From: Tritrichomonas musculus
Lineage: Eukaryota; Parabasalia; Tritrichomonadida; Tritrichomonadidae
NCBI GenBank assembly: GCA_039105265.1
Contig: JAPFFF010000009.1
Location: 4,836,001-4,900,000 of the forward strand
Direction: 5' to 3'
DNA: 64,000 bases
Position numbers and translations under genes: made by a program. The stretch's first letter is position 1. Every line of letters starts with the position of its first letter. This document shows positions 8,001-19,900 of the stretch, in pieces. The notes beneath the pieces were generated by a model. That model searched no databases. It was not told the origin of the DNA and worked only from the letters and a program-made list of their open reading frames with translations.

Positions 8001-10730
8001 TTAAACCAATTTGTTAAGTAATGCTTTGGCATAAGGTCCACAAGTTGGATCAGATAATAACTTTTGAAGATATGGTGTTAAATTGTAAGATTTCACTTTT
8101 TCAGCTGATGGCTTGTGCTGGCACATTGAAGCAAGTGCTGAGACAGTCAAAACAGTGTAGCAGTTCATGTTTTGAACAAATCTAGCAAAATAATCTATTA
8201 AGTATTCAAAAAAGTCGATATATGCAACTCTCGATACAGAATCAACCAAATTGGCGCATGATTTAATTGATCCTTCGTCAGTTAGTGGTCTGATTACGCG
8301 AATATAATAATTGAAATAATTAGCTGTTTTCAATCGATCGATGAAGTTTGGTATACTTAAAGATTTAACAACAAGTGTTGATGAAGCCAAAATCAAAAGT
8401 GGATCATTGGCTTGAAGCATATTAGTTAGAGCAATTGGAAATTCATCAAGAGCTGCTATTTTAGGCCTTAATTGAGCAAATACATAATTAACAAGAAGCA
8501 AATTAGCAACTTTTTTAATATCCATTTTTCCATTAACCATCCAAGAACCACCCGCTACCTCAATTAAAGTTTCACCATTTTGCATTCGGTCACAATTACA
8601 TAAAATTGCATAATAAGCTTCTTTATTATCTGTTATAAAACCAAGTAATGCTTTCATAATCTGCTTATTAAATTTGACTGTTTTTTGAATCATACAGTAT
8701 GGAATGCAAGCATCTCTTATTTCTGAGTTTCTGATGTGCCTTAAAAGTAGTTCTTCTGGTACTTTGCAATTGGTTGTGTAATAATCATACATCATTGAAT
8801 ATATAGCACAATATACAAGAGAATCGTATTGGCGAATTATATCTTGCTCTGTTTTGAAAATATTTGATGTTTCACGTGTTTGTTTAATATTTCGATAAAT
8901 ATTATTATCATTATCGTTGAAAAATTCTTCATTGCGCTTGTTGTAATCTTTCTTTTCAATTGCTGTATTTAAAATCGAAATAACATAATCTCTACGAGCA
9001 TCAGCAAATTGTGATGAGTTTTTCATTAAGTAATTGAGGCAGTTTAAATATTCATAAGGACATGAATCAAGAAATATATTCGAAAATCTGATGAGATGAT
9101 CACTTGCAATCCATCTGTTGGATATTTTTTCAAAATTCGATAATATTGGTTGGATAATACAAAGAACTCTAATTCCATTTACCCTATTATTTTGTATATA
9201 AGATGTAACAGATTCGATCATTGGCTTTGTGAGCGATTTAGGTGATTTAATTGAGATGGTTCGTAATATCTTAAAAGTGTTTTCAACATCTTCTTTGGTG
9301 TTCATTGGTAATGCAGCGTTTAACCAACCCGACTCGAGAAAATCTTCGAAATATGTGTCATTTTGTTGAATTAAAAGTGGTATATCTTTAATCACATGAT
9401 TAAAATATGCAGGTGGAACATCAGGTCTCAGAATATTTACAGTTAATCTGAAAAAATCAGCTGAAGAATCTTCGTTTAATTTTTCAAGGCATTTGTCATA
9501 ATCTTCAATATAAGTTGGTGAGGTTACATCACCGACTTTTTTAATTTCATTGGAAAGGACAACTGTTCGCTTACGTTGTTCTGTTTTTTCTTGTTCAACC
9601 TTTTCTTGCTGCTTTTTTTCTATTTGTTCAGGCGAAATAAGATTGAAAACTGCATGTTGAGCAACAGTCCCTGTTCTTTTCTTTGTATATCTTCTTCCAC
9701 CACCTGGTGCTGGACCAGCTTTTCCTATATCAATGTTTACTGTGTATTTATTGTATTTCAGAGGTGGGGCTTTTTCTCCATTCAAATTTTCTTCTCTAAT
9801 CTCTTTATCATCCTTTATCAAGCCTACCATATAATCAATTGCCGATTCCTTCGCTTCATTGAACATTACTTTCTTTGAAGATATCTTTTTGAATATTTCA
9901 TCAAATGTTGGACGATTATCTGGATCTCGATCCCAGCATGATTTAATTAAACTTTTGAGAGCTGATGGAGTGTCACTTGGCACATGTGGCCTTTCATTTT
10001 TTTGGCATACAGCAATAGCGAGCTGTGCACCTTTATATTTATCAAAAGGTGTTTTTCCAGTTAACATTTCCCAAAGGAGCAATCCATATGCATAAACATC
10101 AATTTTATTTGTGTAATCTGAAGACTCAAATTGTTCAGGGGCCATCCAATGCGGTGATCCAACACTTTGTGTCATAAGAAAACTTGATGAATTTCCTTCT
10201 TCAAGAAATCGAGAAAGTCCAAAATCTGTTACACGTGGAAATAATTTATCATCTAATAGAATGTTACCAGATTTTAAGTTACGATGAATTGCTCCTTTTT
10301 CATGAATCATTCTCATTGCATCTGCAATTCCCATTGCAATTATAGTTTTTTGGCTTCCATCTAAACGCTCTCCAGATGGCAATCCTTTCCTCAAAGTTTG
10401 ATAAAGAGAGCCGTTAGGAATAAATTCTGTAACAATTAAGAGAGGTATTGTTGATGTACAACCATAAAATGGAGCAACAAACATATTGTCACTACATTTA
10501 AGTAAAACATCACATTCTCTACAATAATAAAGAATATCATTTTCAGACATATCATTTTCATCTTGAAATTCTAGTTCTTTTACTGCGCAAATTTTGCTTG
10601 TAGGTAAATGACGCATTTTTTTGACACATCCTGATCCTCCTTTACCGATACTCTCTATTTCTTCAAAATCTTCTGACTTAACAATATACTGTTTCATTTC
10701 GGGGGACATATGAGAAAGAAAATTAGTCAT
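8001..10730 (-). CDS. TKL-like protein kinase with HRN instead of HRD (probable pseudokinase)
   Basis: 909 residues. The kinase domain fills about 20-290: glycine loop IGKGGSGCV (28-36), Lys51 in CAVKEL, a glutamate in the C-helix (YYCREC), DFG at 169-171, and HWMAPEQF ahead of a normal lower lobe (DVYAYGLLLWEMLTGKTPF, CWDRDPDNRPTFDEI). The catalytic loop reads IHRNLKSGNILLDD, so the catalytic Asp is Asn151 (codon AAC, bases 10278-10280). Without that base catalysis should be very weak or absent, although ATP and metal binding residues are kept. The other 600 residues are helical and look like ARM/HEAT-type repeats, without a match I can name. A Lys/Glu-rich linker lies near 370-400. Trichomonads have a large TKL family; this may be a scaffold or allosteric member. 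The start is the first ATG; only a weak Inr precedes it. Confidence 0.85.
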   Translation of the reverse strand: MTNFLSHMSPEMKQYIVKSEDFEEIESIGKGGSGCVKKMRHLPTSKICAVKELEFQDENDMSENDILYYCRECDVLLKCSDNMFVAPFYGCTSTIPLLIVTEFIPNGSLYQTLRKGLPSGERLDGSQKTIIAMGIADAMRMIHEKGAIHRNLKSGNILLDDKLFPRVTDFGLSRFLEEGNSSSFLMTQSVGSPHWMAPEQFESSDYTNKIDVYAYGLLLWEMLTGKTPFDKYKGAQLAIAVCQKNERPHVPSDTPSALKSLIKSCWDRDPDNRPTFDEIFKKISSKKVMFNEAKESAIDYMVGLIKDDKEIREENLNGEKAPPLKYNKYTVNIDIGKAGPAPGGGRRYTKKRTGTVAQHAVFNLISPEQIEKKQQEKVEQEKTEQRKRTVVLSNEIKKVGDVTSPTYIEDYDKCLEKLNEDSSADFFRLTVNILRPDVPPAYFNHVIKDIPLLIQQNDTYFEDFLESGWLNAALPMNTKEDVENTFKILRTISIKSPKSLTKPMIESVTSYIQNNRVNGIRVLCIIQPILSNFEKISNRWIASDHLIRFSNIFLDSCPYEYLNCLNYLMKNSSQFADARRDYVISILNTAIEKKDYNKRNEEFFNDNDNNIYRNIKQTRETSNIFKTEQDIIRQYDSLVYCAIYSMMYDYYTTNCKVPEELLLRHIRNSEIRDACIPYCMIQKTVKFNKQIMKALLGFITDNKEAYYAILCNCDRMQNGETLIEVAGGSWMVNGKMDIKKVANLLLVNYVFAQLRPKIAALDEFPIALTNMLQANDPLLILASSTLVVKSLSIPNFIDRLKTANYFNYYIRVIRPLTDEGSIKSCANLVDSVSRVAYIDFFEYLIDYFARFVQNMNCYTVLTVSALASMCQHKPSAEKVKSYNLTPYLQKLLSDPTCGPYAKALLNKLV

Positions 10731-11165
10731 TTCCGTGAGATATTATCAATAAAATTTTTTACAATTAAAAAAAAATTTCTATAGAAAAACATCAATTTTT
10801 TGAATAGTTTTCATTCATAATAATTCAATGTCAATTCAAATTCGCCATCTTATGCATTGAAAATTAAAATCGTTCTTTCTTTTTTTTTAAAGACGAATAT
10901 TTAAATGATTGACAATCTCTTTATATAATTAAACTTGAAAATAGCGAACCAAGCTACAAGATGTTTTTAATTCAATTTATGCATATCTTATCTATGATTG
11001 AATGTCTAGAATTAATTATTTTTTTTTTTTTTTTCAGGATATTGAGTTACTTTACGATTTCTGTTCATAAAAATATATTATCATTTGTTATATCTGTTAT
11101 AAAAAACAGTTTTAAAACATGAGCTTTAATAATATTTTCAATAACAAACAATATTATATATAAAA
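10731..11165. other. Intergenic spacer with poly-T tract
   Basis: AT-rich spacer containing a run of about 16 T near 11019-11035. No gene or RNA is seen. Confidence 0.5.
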
Positions 11166-11513
11166 TTACGATATAGGTTGAAAGTCAATTTGTTCGTCTA
11201 CTGATACTTCACGCGTATCAGGCAAATACTTCAATATCTTATCGCGGCTAGTGCTACTTTCTGAATCTGAAAAAATTTCTGGATGTTTGATTTCAAAAGG
11301 TGATTCACCATATGCTGATGTAGTTGGAACAGTTGGTGTTGAAACAGGCTTTTTCCACATAGGATCAATTTCTTTTATTTCATCAGATTCTTCTTTGACT
11401 TCTCTAGTTTCCACCTTTTTCTCTTCTTGTTTAATTGGTGGCGGTGGCGGCGGAGATGATTTTTTGGGTTGTGGTTCTGCATTTTCGCTTGGCTGATCAC
11501 AGCACTTACACAT
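11166..11513 (-). CDS. Small acidic, proline-rich protein of unknown function
   Basis: 115 residues from the ATG at 11513. The same frame extends further upstream but only to a TTG, so I take this ATG. The N-terminus is MCKCCDQPSE, with three cysteines in the first five residues, which could be lipid-modified. A PPPPPP run and an acidic stretch rich in Glu, Lys and Ser follow. No domain is recognised and the protein is probably disordered. A membrane-anchored adaptor is possible from the Cys-rich start and the polyproline, but that is a guess. Confidence 0.5.
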   Translation of the reverse strand: MCKCCDQPSENAEPQPKKSSPPPPPPIKQEEKKVETREVKEESDEIKEIDPMWKKPVSTPTVPTTSAYGESPFEIKHPEIFSDSESSTSRDKILKYLPDTREVSVDEQIDFQPIS

Positions 11514-12094
11514 TGAGTTCAATTGATGATGTAAATTATTCAAAAAGAGATTTTCTGAAATCTTTAATTTTTTTTCAGAAGAAACTAATCGTTTTTATCA
11601 TCTTTAAAGATTCGTAAGCAAAAACAACATATTCGAAAAGAAGATTTTCCAGAATTTTGATTTTATAGTGATTTTTTATTGTTTACTAATTTATAAGATG
11701 ATTAAATGATGGCGAATAGATGTGATCAAAAATTTTTAAAAAATTAAACACTCTTTTCTTGAGAATTTCCAGCAGAGATACACTCATATGATGCATTAAT
11801 ACAATATTTTTTTTTTTTTTTTTTTTAAAAATGACAAAAAAAGTAAATTTAATCTTTTTGATTATTATAATAATCATAATATGAGTTCATTTTTTTTTTC
11901 TCCATTATACCATAGTACATGAGACAATTAAAAAACAATACTTTAAATATATTTATATAGATAAAGGCAAAATTGCTTTTGAATTTTTTTACATATATGA
12001 TATATAAATGAAATCTAAAACAAATTTGATAATGCATTATATATTTAAAATAATAATAAAAAGCTAAAATCAATCTGAAAAAAATCAGTTTTCA
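11514..12094. other. AT-rich intergenic region with homopolymer runs
   Basis: Very AT-rich with a long T tract near 11808-11826. Open frames here (for example 11686-11877 and 11849-12073, minus) are low-complexity Lys/Ile/Phe strings and I do not support them as genes. Confidence 0.5.
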
Positions 12095-12259
12095 TCAGAT
12101 TAACTTTTTTTTAAAATATTCATTTGCGCTTAAATCATTATTTGGATCATCATAATAATCTTGAGTATTGTATATCAAATTCATATCTAATGTAGATTCT
12201 GTGATAAATGCTGTTTGAAAATGAATTACAAATTGAACCTTGATTGGAATATCCATCAT
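12095..12259 (-). CDS. Possible very small protein
   Basis: 54 residues from an ATG at 12259: MMDIPIKVQFVIHFQTAFIT, then an acidic tail with DDPNNDLSANEY. The composition is less skewed than the junk frames around it, and it sits head-to-head with the gene at 12375. No Inr-like motif and no recognisable domain are present. It could be a real microprotein or a gene remnant. Confidence 0.25.
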   Translation of the reverse strand: MMDIPIKVQFVIHFQTAFITESTLDMNLIYNTQDYYDDPNNDLSANEYFKKKLI

Positions 12260-12374
12260 TACTTCAATTATTAGCAATTGATGCTTTATTTTATTTTTGA
12301 TTGGTATTTATCATATTTTCTCTTTTGTGATTTTCTTAGTTAATTAAGAAAAAGTTAAAATTTTTATATCAAAA

Positions 12375-12809
12375 ATGAAAAAAGGTAAAAAAAAGCAAAA
12401 CAAATCCCAATCATCCCAAAATTCACAACATGAAAGTCAGGAAATTCCTGAGTCGCAAGATACCATGCTAGATATAGTGGAAGATCCAATTGATACTAAA
12501 AATTTTATGAATAATTATACAATACAACTCGACAAAGGAGAAAATGCACCTCAAGAACAGATAATTGGAGTGCAATTAACGGAAACTAGTCAACCATTCT
12601 TTTATATTCATAACGATGCTATATTAGATTGTCAAGAAAGTGAAAATGAAACACAGATTACGGATGTTTTTGGACATAAATGTGATATTGGACAAGTTTC
12701 TTTCACAAATTTAGAAACAAATGGGAAAAAAATAACCTTACCTACAGATTTAATATCATCTTTTTGCGACCATTCCCTTGCATCTTATTTTGGAAAACAA
12801 AACATATAG
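12375..12809 (+). CDS. Hypothetical protein with Ser/Gln-rich N-terminus
   Basis: 144 residues. The first 35 are Lys then Ser/Gln-rich (KKGKKKQNKSQSSQNSQHES), which suggests a basic disordered tail. Residues 45-140 look like a compact alpha/beta domain, with alternating hydrophobic strands such as QIIGVQLTETSQPFFYIHND. I do not recognise the family. There is no signal peptide or membrane segment. The ORF has normal codon use for this genome and stands alone, 1.1 kb upstream of the Furry-like gene. Confidence 0.6.
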   Translation: MKKGKKKQNKSQSSQNSQHESQEIPESQDTMLDIVEDPIDTKNFMNNYTIQLDKGENAPQEQIIGVQLTETSQPFFYIHNDAILDCQESENETQITDVFGHKCDIGQVSFTNLETNGKKITLPTDLISSFCDHSLASYFGKQNI

Positions 12810-13966
12810 TGGAAATATATTCTTATATCTTATAATACGAAAATTCTACATATATTACAAATTTCTACCACGATTCATTTAAATTCCTATACTTCAACTC
12901 ATTGTAAATAATATTATTTTTAGATATTCTACGTTAATAAGCAATAATTTATTCAATTTTATATAAATCTCTAATTTTGTTGATTAAACTTTTTTTGAAA
13001 ATTTCTTTTCTTTTTTTTTTTTATTCATAAAAAGGAATGAAAATGATTATATATATAGTAGAAATATTTAATACGATGCTCGTGATTACTATTTGACCAA
13101 AAATAGGTAATACTCTATTGAATTCAACTTTAATTATTATTATTTATGTATGTATATTTAAACAAAATATTAAGAACTACAATTAAATAATATATAATTA
13201 CTATGATTATTAATTATAATATAATGATAATTTTATTTTTTTTTCTATTATACAATCATTTCAAAAAGTTTTATACTATACAATACTTTTATTCAATTTT
13301 ATATCAATTCTAAATAAATTTGTTGTATTTGATCTATCTTAAATTTAATATTTTAAAATTAAATTTTTTTACTATTTTTCATATCAAATAATTTATATAT
13401 TATAATTTATTGCAATTTATTAATAATATTCCATAAAAAACTATTGTGCTTAATAGTATTAAAGAAATTACAATAGCATTATCAAATGAAAGTCAAATAG
13501 TTGCTCAAAAGCTTTCAATTTTTTAAAATATGATACGCTATTCATTTGAAACCAAAACTTATCAAAATATCAATCAACATTAAAAAAGATAATTATTGAA
13601 ATATTGTTGAAGTATATCTGACAAATATCAATATTTGTTTAATAATTATTCAAAGTTTTAATTAATTAATAGCAAAAATGTAAATTATATAGTGTCAAGT
13701 CAATATAAAATATCTTCTCAAAAAGTAGAATTAATTAAAGGGAATTCATATTTGAAAAGGAATAAATAAAATTCAATGATTATTTTGTAATAGTTAAAGA
13801 AATGTTAAAATATAAAAATAATGTTAAATATTGGGTAAATATTTAATTTTATAATATAATTGAATAATAATGAAAGAATAAATAGTAAAATAATATTTAA
13901 AAATATTTTATCTAAAAATGACACATAGATATTGCCTAAATAATCTTTCTGAAGATAAGCAAATTC
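12810..13966. other. Long AT-rich intergenic region
   Basis: About 1.15 kb of extremely AT-rich DNA with many short A/T runs and no ORF worth reporting. I see no RNA gene. Only the last part probably acts as the promoter region of the gene at 13985. Confidence 0.5.
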
Positions 13967-13972
13967 TCATAA
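13967..13972 (+). promoter_or_regulatory. Inr-like element of the Furry-like gene
   Basis: TCATAA matches TCA-Y-W-W, with its A 16 bases before the ATG at 13985. It lies downstream of an out-of-frame ATG at 13918, so transcription from here would skip that ATG and supports the 13985 start. Confidence 0.55.
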
Positions 13973-13984
13973 ATTTGAATACCG

Positions 13985-16900
13985 ATGATGCAACAGCAAC
14001 AGCTGCTGCAGAAACAACTTACACTTTTCCAATCTGTATTGACAAACCTTCTTGAATCATTTTCTCATTCTTTTTGCCAAGTAATTTCAGAATTTGATCA
14101 ATTAGCAGCTAAAAGTATTTCAAATCAAAATACTGAAAAGAAAAGCGCTAAACGAATTACGAAAAAAATGTTCCGAAGTTTTCCACGTTATTTTTCTATT
14201 TATAGAAAAATTATTAGTACTCTTGCAGACCTTGCTTCGTGTAATCCTACGGATATTGTAAGATTTTGTGGGAAAATGATGAAAGACACGCTACTTTTTT
14301 CGAATAATACTCCCCTTAATTCTGTACAAAATGGGCTTTCGGCAGGCAAGGTTAATATTTATGATCCCGAGAACAAACAGCATCAGCTTATTTTTTATTA
14401 TTTTTCAGCCTTTTTCCTATCTGATTTAATATATGAGATTACGGTTCAATACAAAGTTATCAAAGCGAATGATCTTTTAGTTCGAATTGGTTATTCATTA
14501 GCAAACAGCGAGCTTTTAATACCAGAAATTGACAATATGATATTTGATCAATGGGCAGTTATTTATTCGATTATATCACAAAATTCATTTCAGCTTCTAC
14601 TTGATATATTTCCTACATTTAATAATTTTTTAATTTCAGCTCAATTTTACAAATATATACGATTAGATATGCTTGATAGAATTTCAGAAACCTTTATGAC
14701 AAGCATTATTGAACAACTCCACAAACTACAAAAGAAGAAACAAATGACATCTGAAGTATTAGAAGCCGTTTCAAATTTGATCATAGTTTTTCCCTTTCAC
14801 GAACACATTTTATCAAAAGTATTCGATATAGCATACAGTTATCGATCTGTTACAGAGAACAATGTTTGTAATGGTGCCTCTATATTATGTCTTGCAATTA
14901 TGCAAAAGTGGCCGAAAAAACGAAATTTAATGAGTCATTTTGTTGAGAAACGAATTTTTATGAAAGCTGAAAACAAAGAATCCTTAAAGAATTCATTAAA
15001 AGGTCTTCAATTATATATATGCGGACCGAATGTCAAACCAGAATGGTACTTTTGGTCCTGGGGACCCAATCCACGCGTAGATCCAATAGAATTTATTAAA
15101 TGGAACAGTTTTAATGAATTAAACATAAAAGACCAAGAACACTTCAATAAAATTTTCCTAAAATTTTACTTTCAAAAAGTTACATATCCAATGGATTTGA
15201 ATGAAGTCACACAATTTAGTTCAATTATTCTTCATTTGGCTTCTTTGAATTTTGAGAGTTTCCTCACAAATATCGTTCCACCGTTTTTGGAATTGGATGA
15301 AATGGACGACCGTTACATTGCCTTTGTACGATGCGTCAATCACATCAATTCTGAGTCCTTCACAAAATACTCCTTCTCAAAAGTTGATCGTCAGAGTATT
15401 CAAAAATTCAACCACCTCATTCACGACAAAATGATCAAATCACTGCTGTCGTACAACGAGTACTTCGTTGACGACACGGATTTCAAAGACGGCGATAAAA
15501 AGAGCAAAAAGAAGCAGAAGAAAAGGACCAGAAAAATCGACAGTGTTGCTTTTGATGTGCGAGATGTGCTTGCCTCTGAGTATGTGAGTGAGAATGATTC
15601 ACGAATCGGCGAAATTCTAGAAAAGTGGAAATTGAACAATGAATTTACGACAACTTTACGTATTTTGAATCAAACTGAAGTTTTGGAATTTGACATTTCA
15701 TTGTATCCACAGCTTGTCAATTCATTGACCTTCATTTTCACCTCTGATGATCTCAAGAATGAAATGATACTGTCAACTCTGATTGAAATGAGCTTCAATC
15801 ACAACTACTTAATCAGCATGACGGCCTTTCAGCTGTGCAAAGATATTTCAAGGAATTCTGATTGTAACCTGTCGATGCTGAATGCGGCAGTTAATGAAAT
15901 GAAGAAGCGAATGACACCTGAAGCACTTTTTGTCATATCATCTGTCATGTACTACGCATTGTCGAGCATTCCTGATGTTAAAACCATCAAGAAAAAATTA
16001 CTGCACAAAATTGAATCAGATGCATTCTTGTGTCTTTGTTCAGCTTATCCTTTAGTTCGTCATCTTGGCTTCCACATCTTGCGGAAGATAAACAAGATCT
16101 TCGACAACAAAGGCTTGCTTTACATAATTGCATCGAATCAGAACACAATTGAAAGGTCTGTTAAAGGCGACATTTTAGCACATTCAGCACGTAAAAGTTC
16201 AAACAGTTCTCTTTTTAATCATGACTATTTCCACATGTACAACTCAGCACACATTAACAACATCCTTTATAGTGATGACCAAATTTTAGATCCTGCAATT
16301 TCATCTTACAATCAACTTCAAGATGGATCAAATAATAATAATAATAACAACAACAACAATAATAATGAGAATGAAAATGTAACTGAGAATGACCAATCTG
16401 AAGCTGATGCAGACGACGAAGATGTAAATAATTATAATTCTGAAAGCGACTCAAATGACATTGATAATTCGACAATCTCTGATGATAGTGATGATTTTGA
16501 TTACTCGCCACAAGGGAAATCTGAACGTACATCGATCGCAATGGACTTAAAGGAAGCTAGCTCAAGCGATACTGACTTATTCCAAGTTTCACAAAGGAAA
16601 AAAGCTAATTCTAATTTAAGTAGAATTCATAAGTTGTCAGGAATTCTTGGTGTGCGAAAATTAAAAAGAACTAAAAGTCCAGCCACACAAAACTTTCTCC
16701 AAAAGATTTTCCATCCGAAATTGAGAAACAAAGCTGGAATCAGTTATGTGAACAACACTGATACTGAAAATCATGAAGAAGAAGATGAATGTGATTCTCA
16801 ATCGCAAACACAAAACCAAATAATTGAAACAGAGACAGAACAATCTATGTCAAAGTTTGTCCCTGGCAAGAAAATGAAACAAGGTCGTTCGAATTCAATA

Positions 16901-19900
16901 ACAACTGATACTAGCAATAACATTGGTCGTTTAAATAGTATCATTAAATTTGACACTTGCTTGTTGTCTCATTATTATGACATTTGGCTCATCTTTATTA
17001 AGCACATGATTGACTTGATAATTGACGTTAATTATACACCGGTCTTAAAGCATTCTAATCTCTTCAAAGATTGCTCTTGGGATCTTGAATCGTTAAAAGT
17101 TATTCCTTCTGGAATTGGAATCATTCTTCTTTCTTTATCGACTCACTTTTACTTGCCTTACTTGATAGAATTCAAGAAAATTGATCCTGAAAAGCAGTTC
17201 AAGCCGTTCAAGACAAAAGACAAGCATCGAAAGATCAAGAAGAAGCATAGCAAAAAGAAGAAAGAAGAAGAAAGTGATAAAAAGAAGAAGAAAGAAGAGA
17301 AAGAAGAAGAAAGCGATAAAAAGAAAAAGAAAGAAGAAAAGGAAGAAGAAAGCGATAAAAAGAAGAAAAAGAAAGAAGAAAAAGAAGAAGAAAGCGATAA
17401 AAAGAAGAAGAAGAAAGAAGAGAAAGAAGAAGAAAGCGATAAAAAGAAGAAGAAGAAGAAAGAAGAAAAGGAAGAAGAAAGCGATAAAAAGAAGAAGAAG
17501 AAAGAAGAAAAGGAAGAAGAAAGTGAGAAAAAGAAAGACAAAAAAGATGAAAAGAAGGATGATGAAAAGAAGAAAAAGAAATTTAAAAAACTTAGAAAAC
17601 ATAAAAAACATAAGAAAACTCATCATGATCGTGACTACAGTGATTACACAACTGAGAATGAAACAACAGAAAACGACTCTGACAATGAAGCAACTGAAAA
17701 TGACAGTGACAATGAAACCACAGAAAACGACAGTGACAATGAAACCACAGAAAACGACACAACAGAAAATGAATACACAGAGAATGATGAAAGCACAGTT
17801 TGTGAAGAAAACAACAACAACAACAACAACGAGAATGAAAACTTGATAGAGAAAGAATATGTCTACAAAGATCATCGAGACAAAGTTCGCCAAGTAATGA
17901 AAGGCTGGCTTGAAAGCAATGATGAAAACCTGAGTCACATGGCGATTACAATTATCAAACTGATCCATTTCACCTTAATTCCCACAATAATTGACCTTCT
18001 CTCAGAAATTCGAAGTGAACACAATTTCAACGCAATCAACAAAGAATCCGAAGAAACAGAAAGTTTCGATGAGAAGGATGAATCTAAAGAAGACAGCAAC
18101 AACAATGGAAGCAGTTGTTTTAGTGAGAATGATATTCAAATGTTTACAAAATCGATGCATTCATTAGCATTGAATTTGAATTCACCAGGAGTTTCACCTT
18201 TGTTCATCAACTCACAAATTCGAACCTTGATTCACTTTATTTCAAATGCACGATACACAATATCAAGGATGCATTTGAACGGCCCAAGGAAGGTTGAATG
18301 GAACATTGAAAAAGAGAACGAAACAGCCAAACATAGCATTCTTATTCAAGACTTTTGCATCATTTGTGAAACCGCTTTTAATAACTTTTTCATAGTTAAC
18401 AATAAGTCAAACGCAAAAGATCAAATTTCACAAGATATTGATTGTGTTTGGACGCTTGACAACCGCCAAGTTATGTCTCGATTTTTCATGAATTGGCTTC
18501 AAACGAAGTCTGAGAATTTAGCGAATGTTCGTTTTAATTCGTCGCATGCACTTGCATCAATTGTCAAATTGGGACCAATCTTTACTGGCAATTTATTATA
18601 TGACAAAACCGTTGGTTCAATGTTTGGCATGATTGATGTAATGGGTCTCAATGTTTTGAAGCCACTTTTATCATTCCATTATGAAACATTACTTAGCAAA
18701 TTCATTGAAGCTGTCTTTTGCGAACCTTTTCCTATCTCTGAAAATTACTTCAGAGCAATCATTGCAAATATAACCGAAGAACATTCAAACTATTCATCTT
18801 TGTTAAGTGGTCCTTTATTATTTTTAGCACTTGTTTCTTCACAGCTTGAAAATCCACGCTCAAAACAGCTCATTGAATCATTTATGAGAACCGTTGGACC
18901 AATTAATAGTGTTGATAAACAGACACAAGATGCCATTATTGAAGCAATGCTACAATCAACACCACAAGAAGTCATTCCTAGTTATTTTAAATATGCAACC
19001 GAAGCTGTTTTTGCTTTCTTTTTTGAAATTGTCAAGAAAAAAGACCTTCAGATATCAATCAAAGATTTGGTTGAATCAATCACTCCTTGGCTGACTTATG
19101 TTAGACTTCTTCCTTCTCAAACAATGTGTGCACCTGATGTATCAACAATGTTTGCTTTCTTTACTCCTTATCAATTCCTTGTTAATTTAATGGAAGCAAC
19201 TGAATCGGTTCAACCTTCTCAATTTACTTACATGGTTTCAATTTGGACTGAATTAATGAAAACTCCTGATCATTGCAACTTAATTCCTACATTCATTGTT
19301 AGTTGGGGAAATCAAAAAACAATGAGAGCGATTTCTCTTGTTTTGTTTCATTCTCATCCAACCAAAATTTGTCAAAAAGTTCTTCCTCGTTTTTCATTCT
19401 CATTTTATTTCTATGTAACAGTCTGCCGTAAATTTAACCGACAAAAAAACACAAATGAAAATGAGAAAGATAATAATAATAATAATAATAATAATGATCA
19501 GGAAGAAATAATTAAAGAATTGTGGATGACACCAATCATTGTTCCTGTCTTGAAAAAGAATTGGAACATCGTCTTACCTCGAGTTGGTCATCTTGTTCAT
19601 TTTTCTCTTCTTTTCAGAGACAAGTTGCCACAACTGTTCATTATGGTATGCGATAAATACAACGTTGATTATCCGGATCCAAACTTTGACATTGTCCACA
19701 TTGAAGACACTTTAAATACGTTCATTCGAGTGATGAAAGGCATCAAGATCAAAGAGAGCAGCATCACTGTTTTGAAGTCAATCACCGAAAACTTAGATAC
19801 AAGTAACAGCCTTATTGATGACAGCGATAATGACAATGACGATAGTGTTGACGCAATGTATTTGTGGACCGATGAAGCATTAAAATGGACAATTGCTTCA

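Noticed and set aside
13021-13980. Search for trichomonad introns and RNA genes in the long spacer
   Set aside because: No intron with the conserved 5' GTATGT and 3' ACTAACACACAG signals was seen here or in the large genes.
13918-14060. ATG upstream of the Furry-like gene starting a different frame
   Set aside because: It ends after about 45 codons, and the Inr motif at 13967 lies downstream of it, so the transcript should not include it.
17135-17968. Long minus frames of Phe/Leu/Ser opposite the Furry-like gene
   Set aside because: They are the antisense of the Lys/Glu and acidic repeat arrays.
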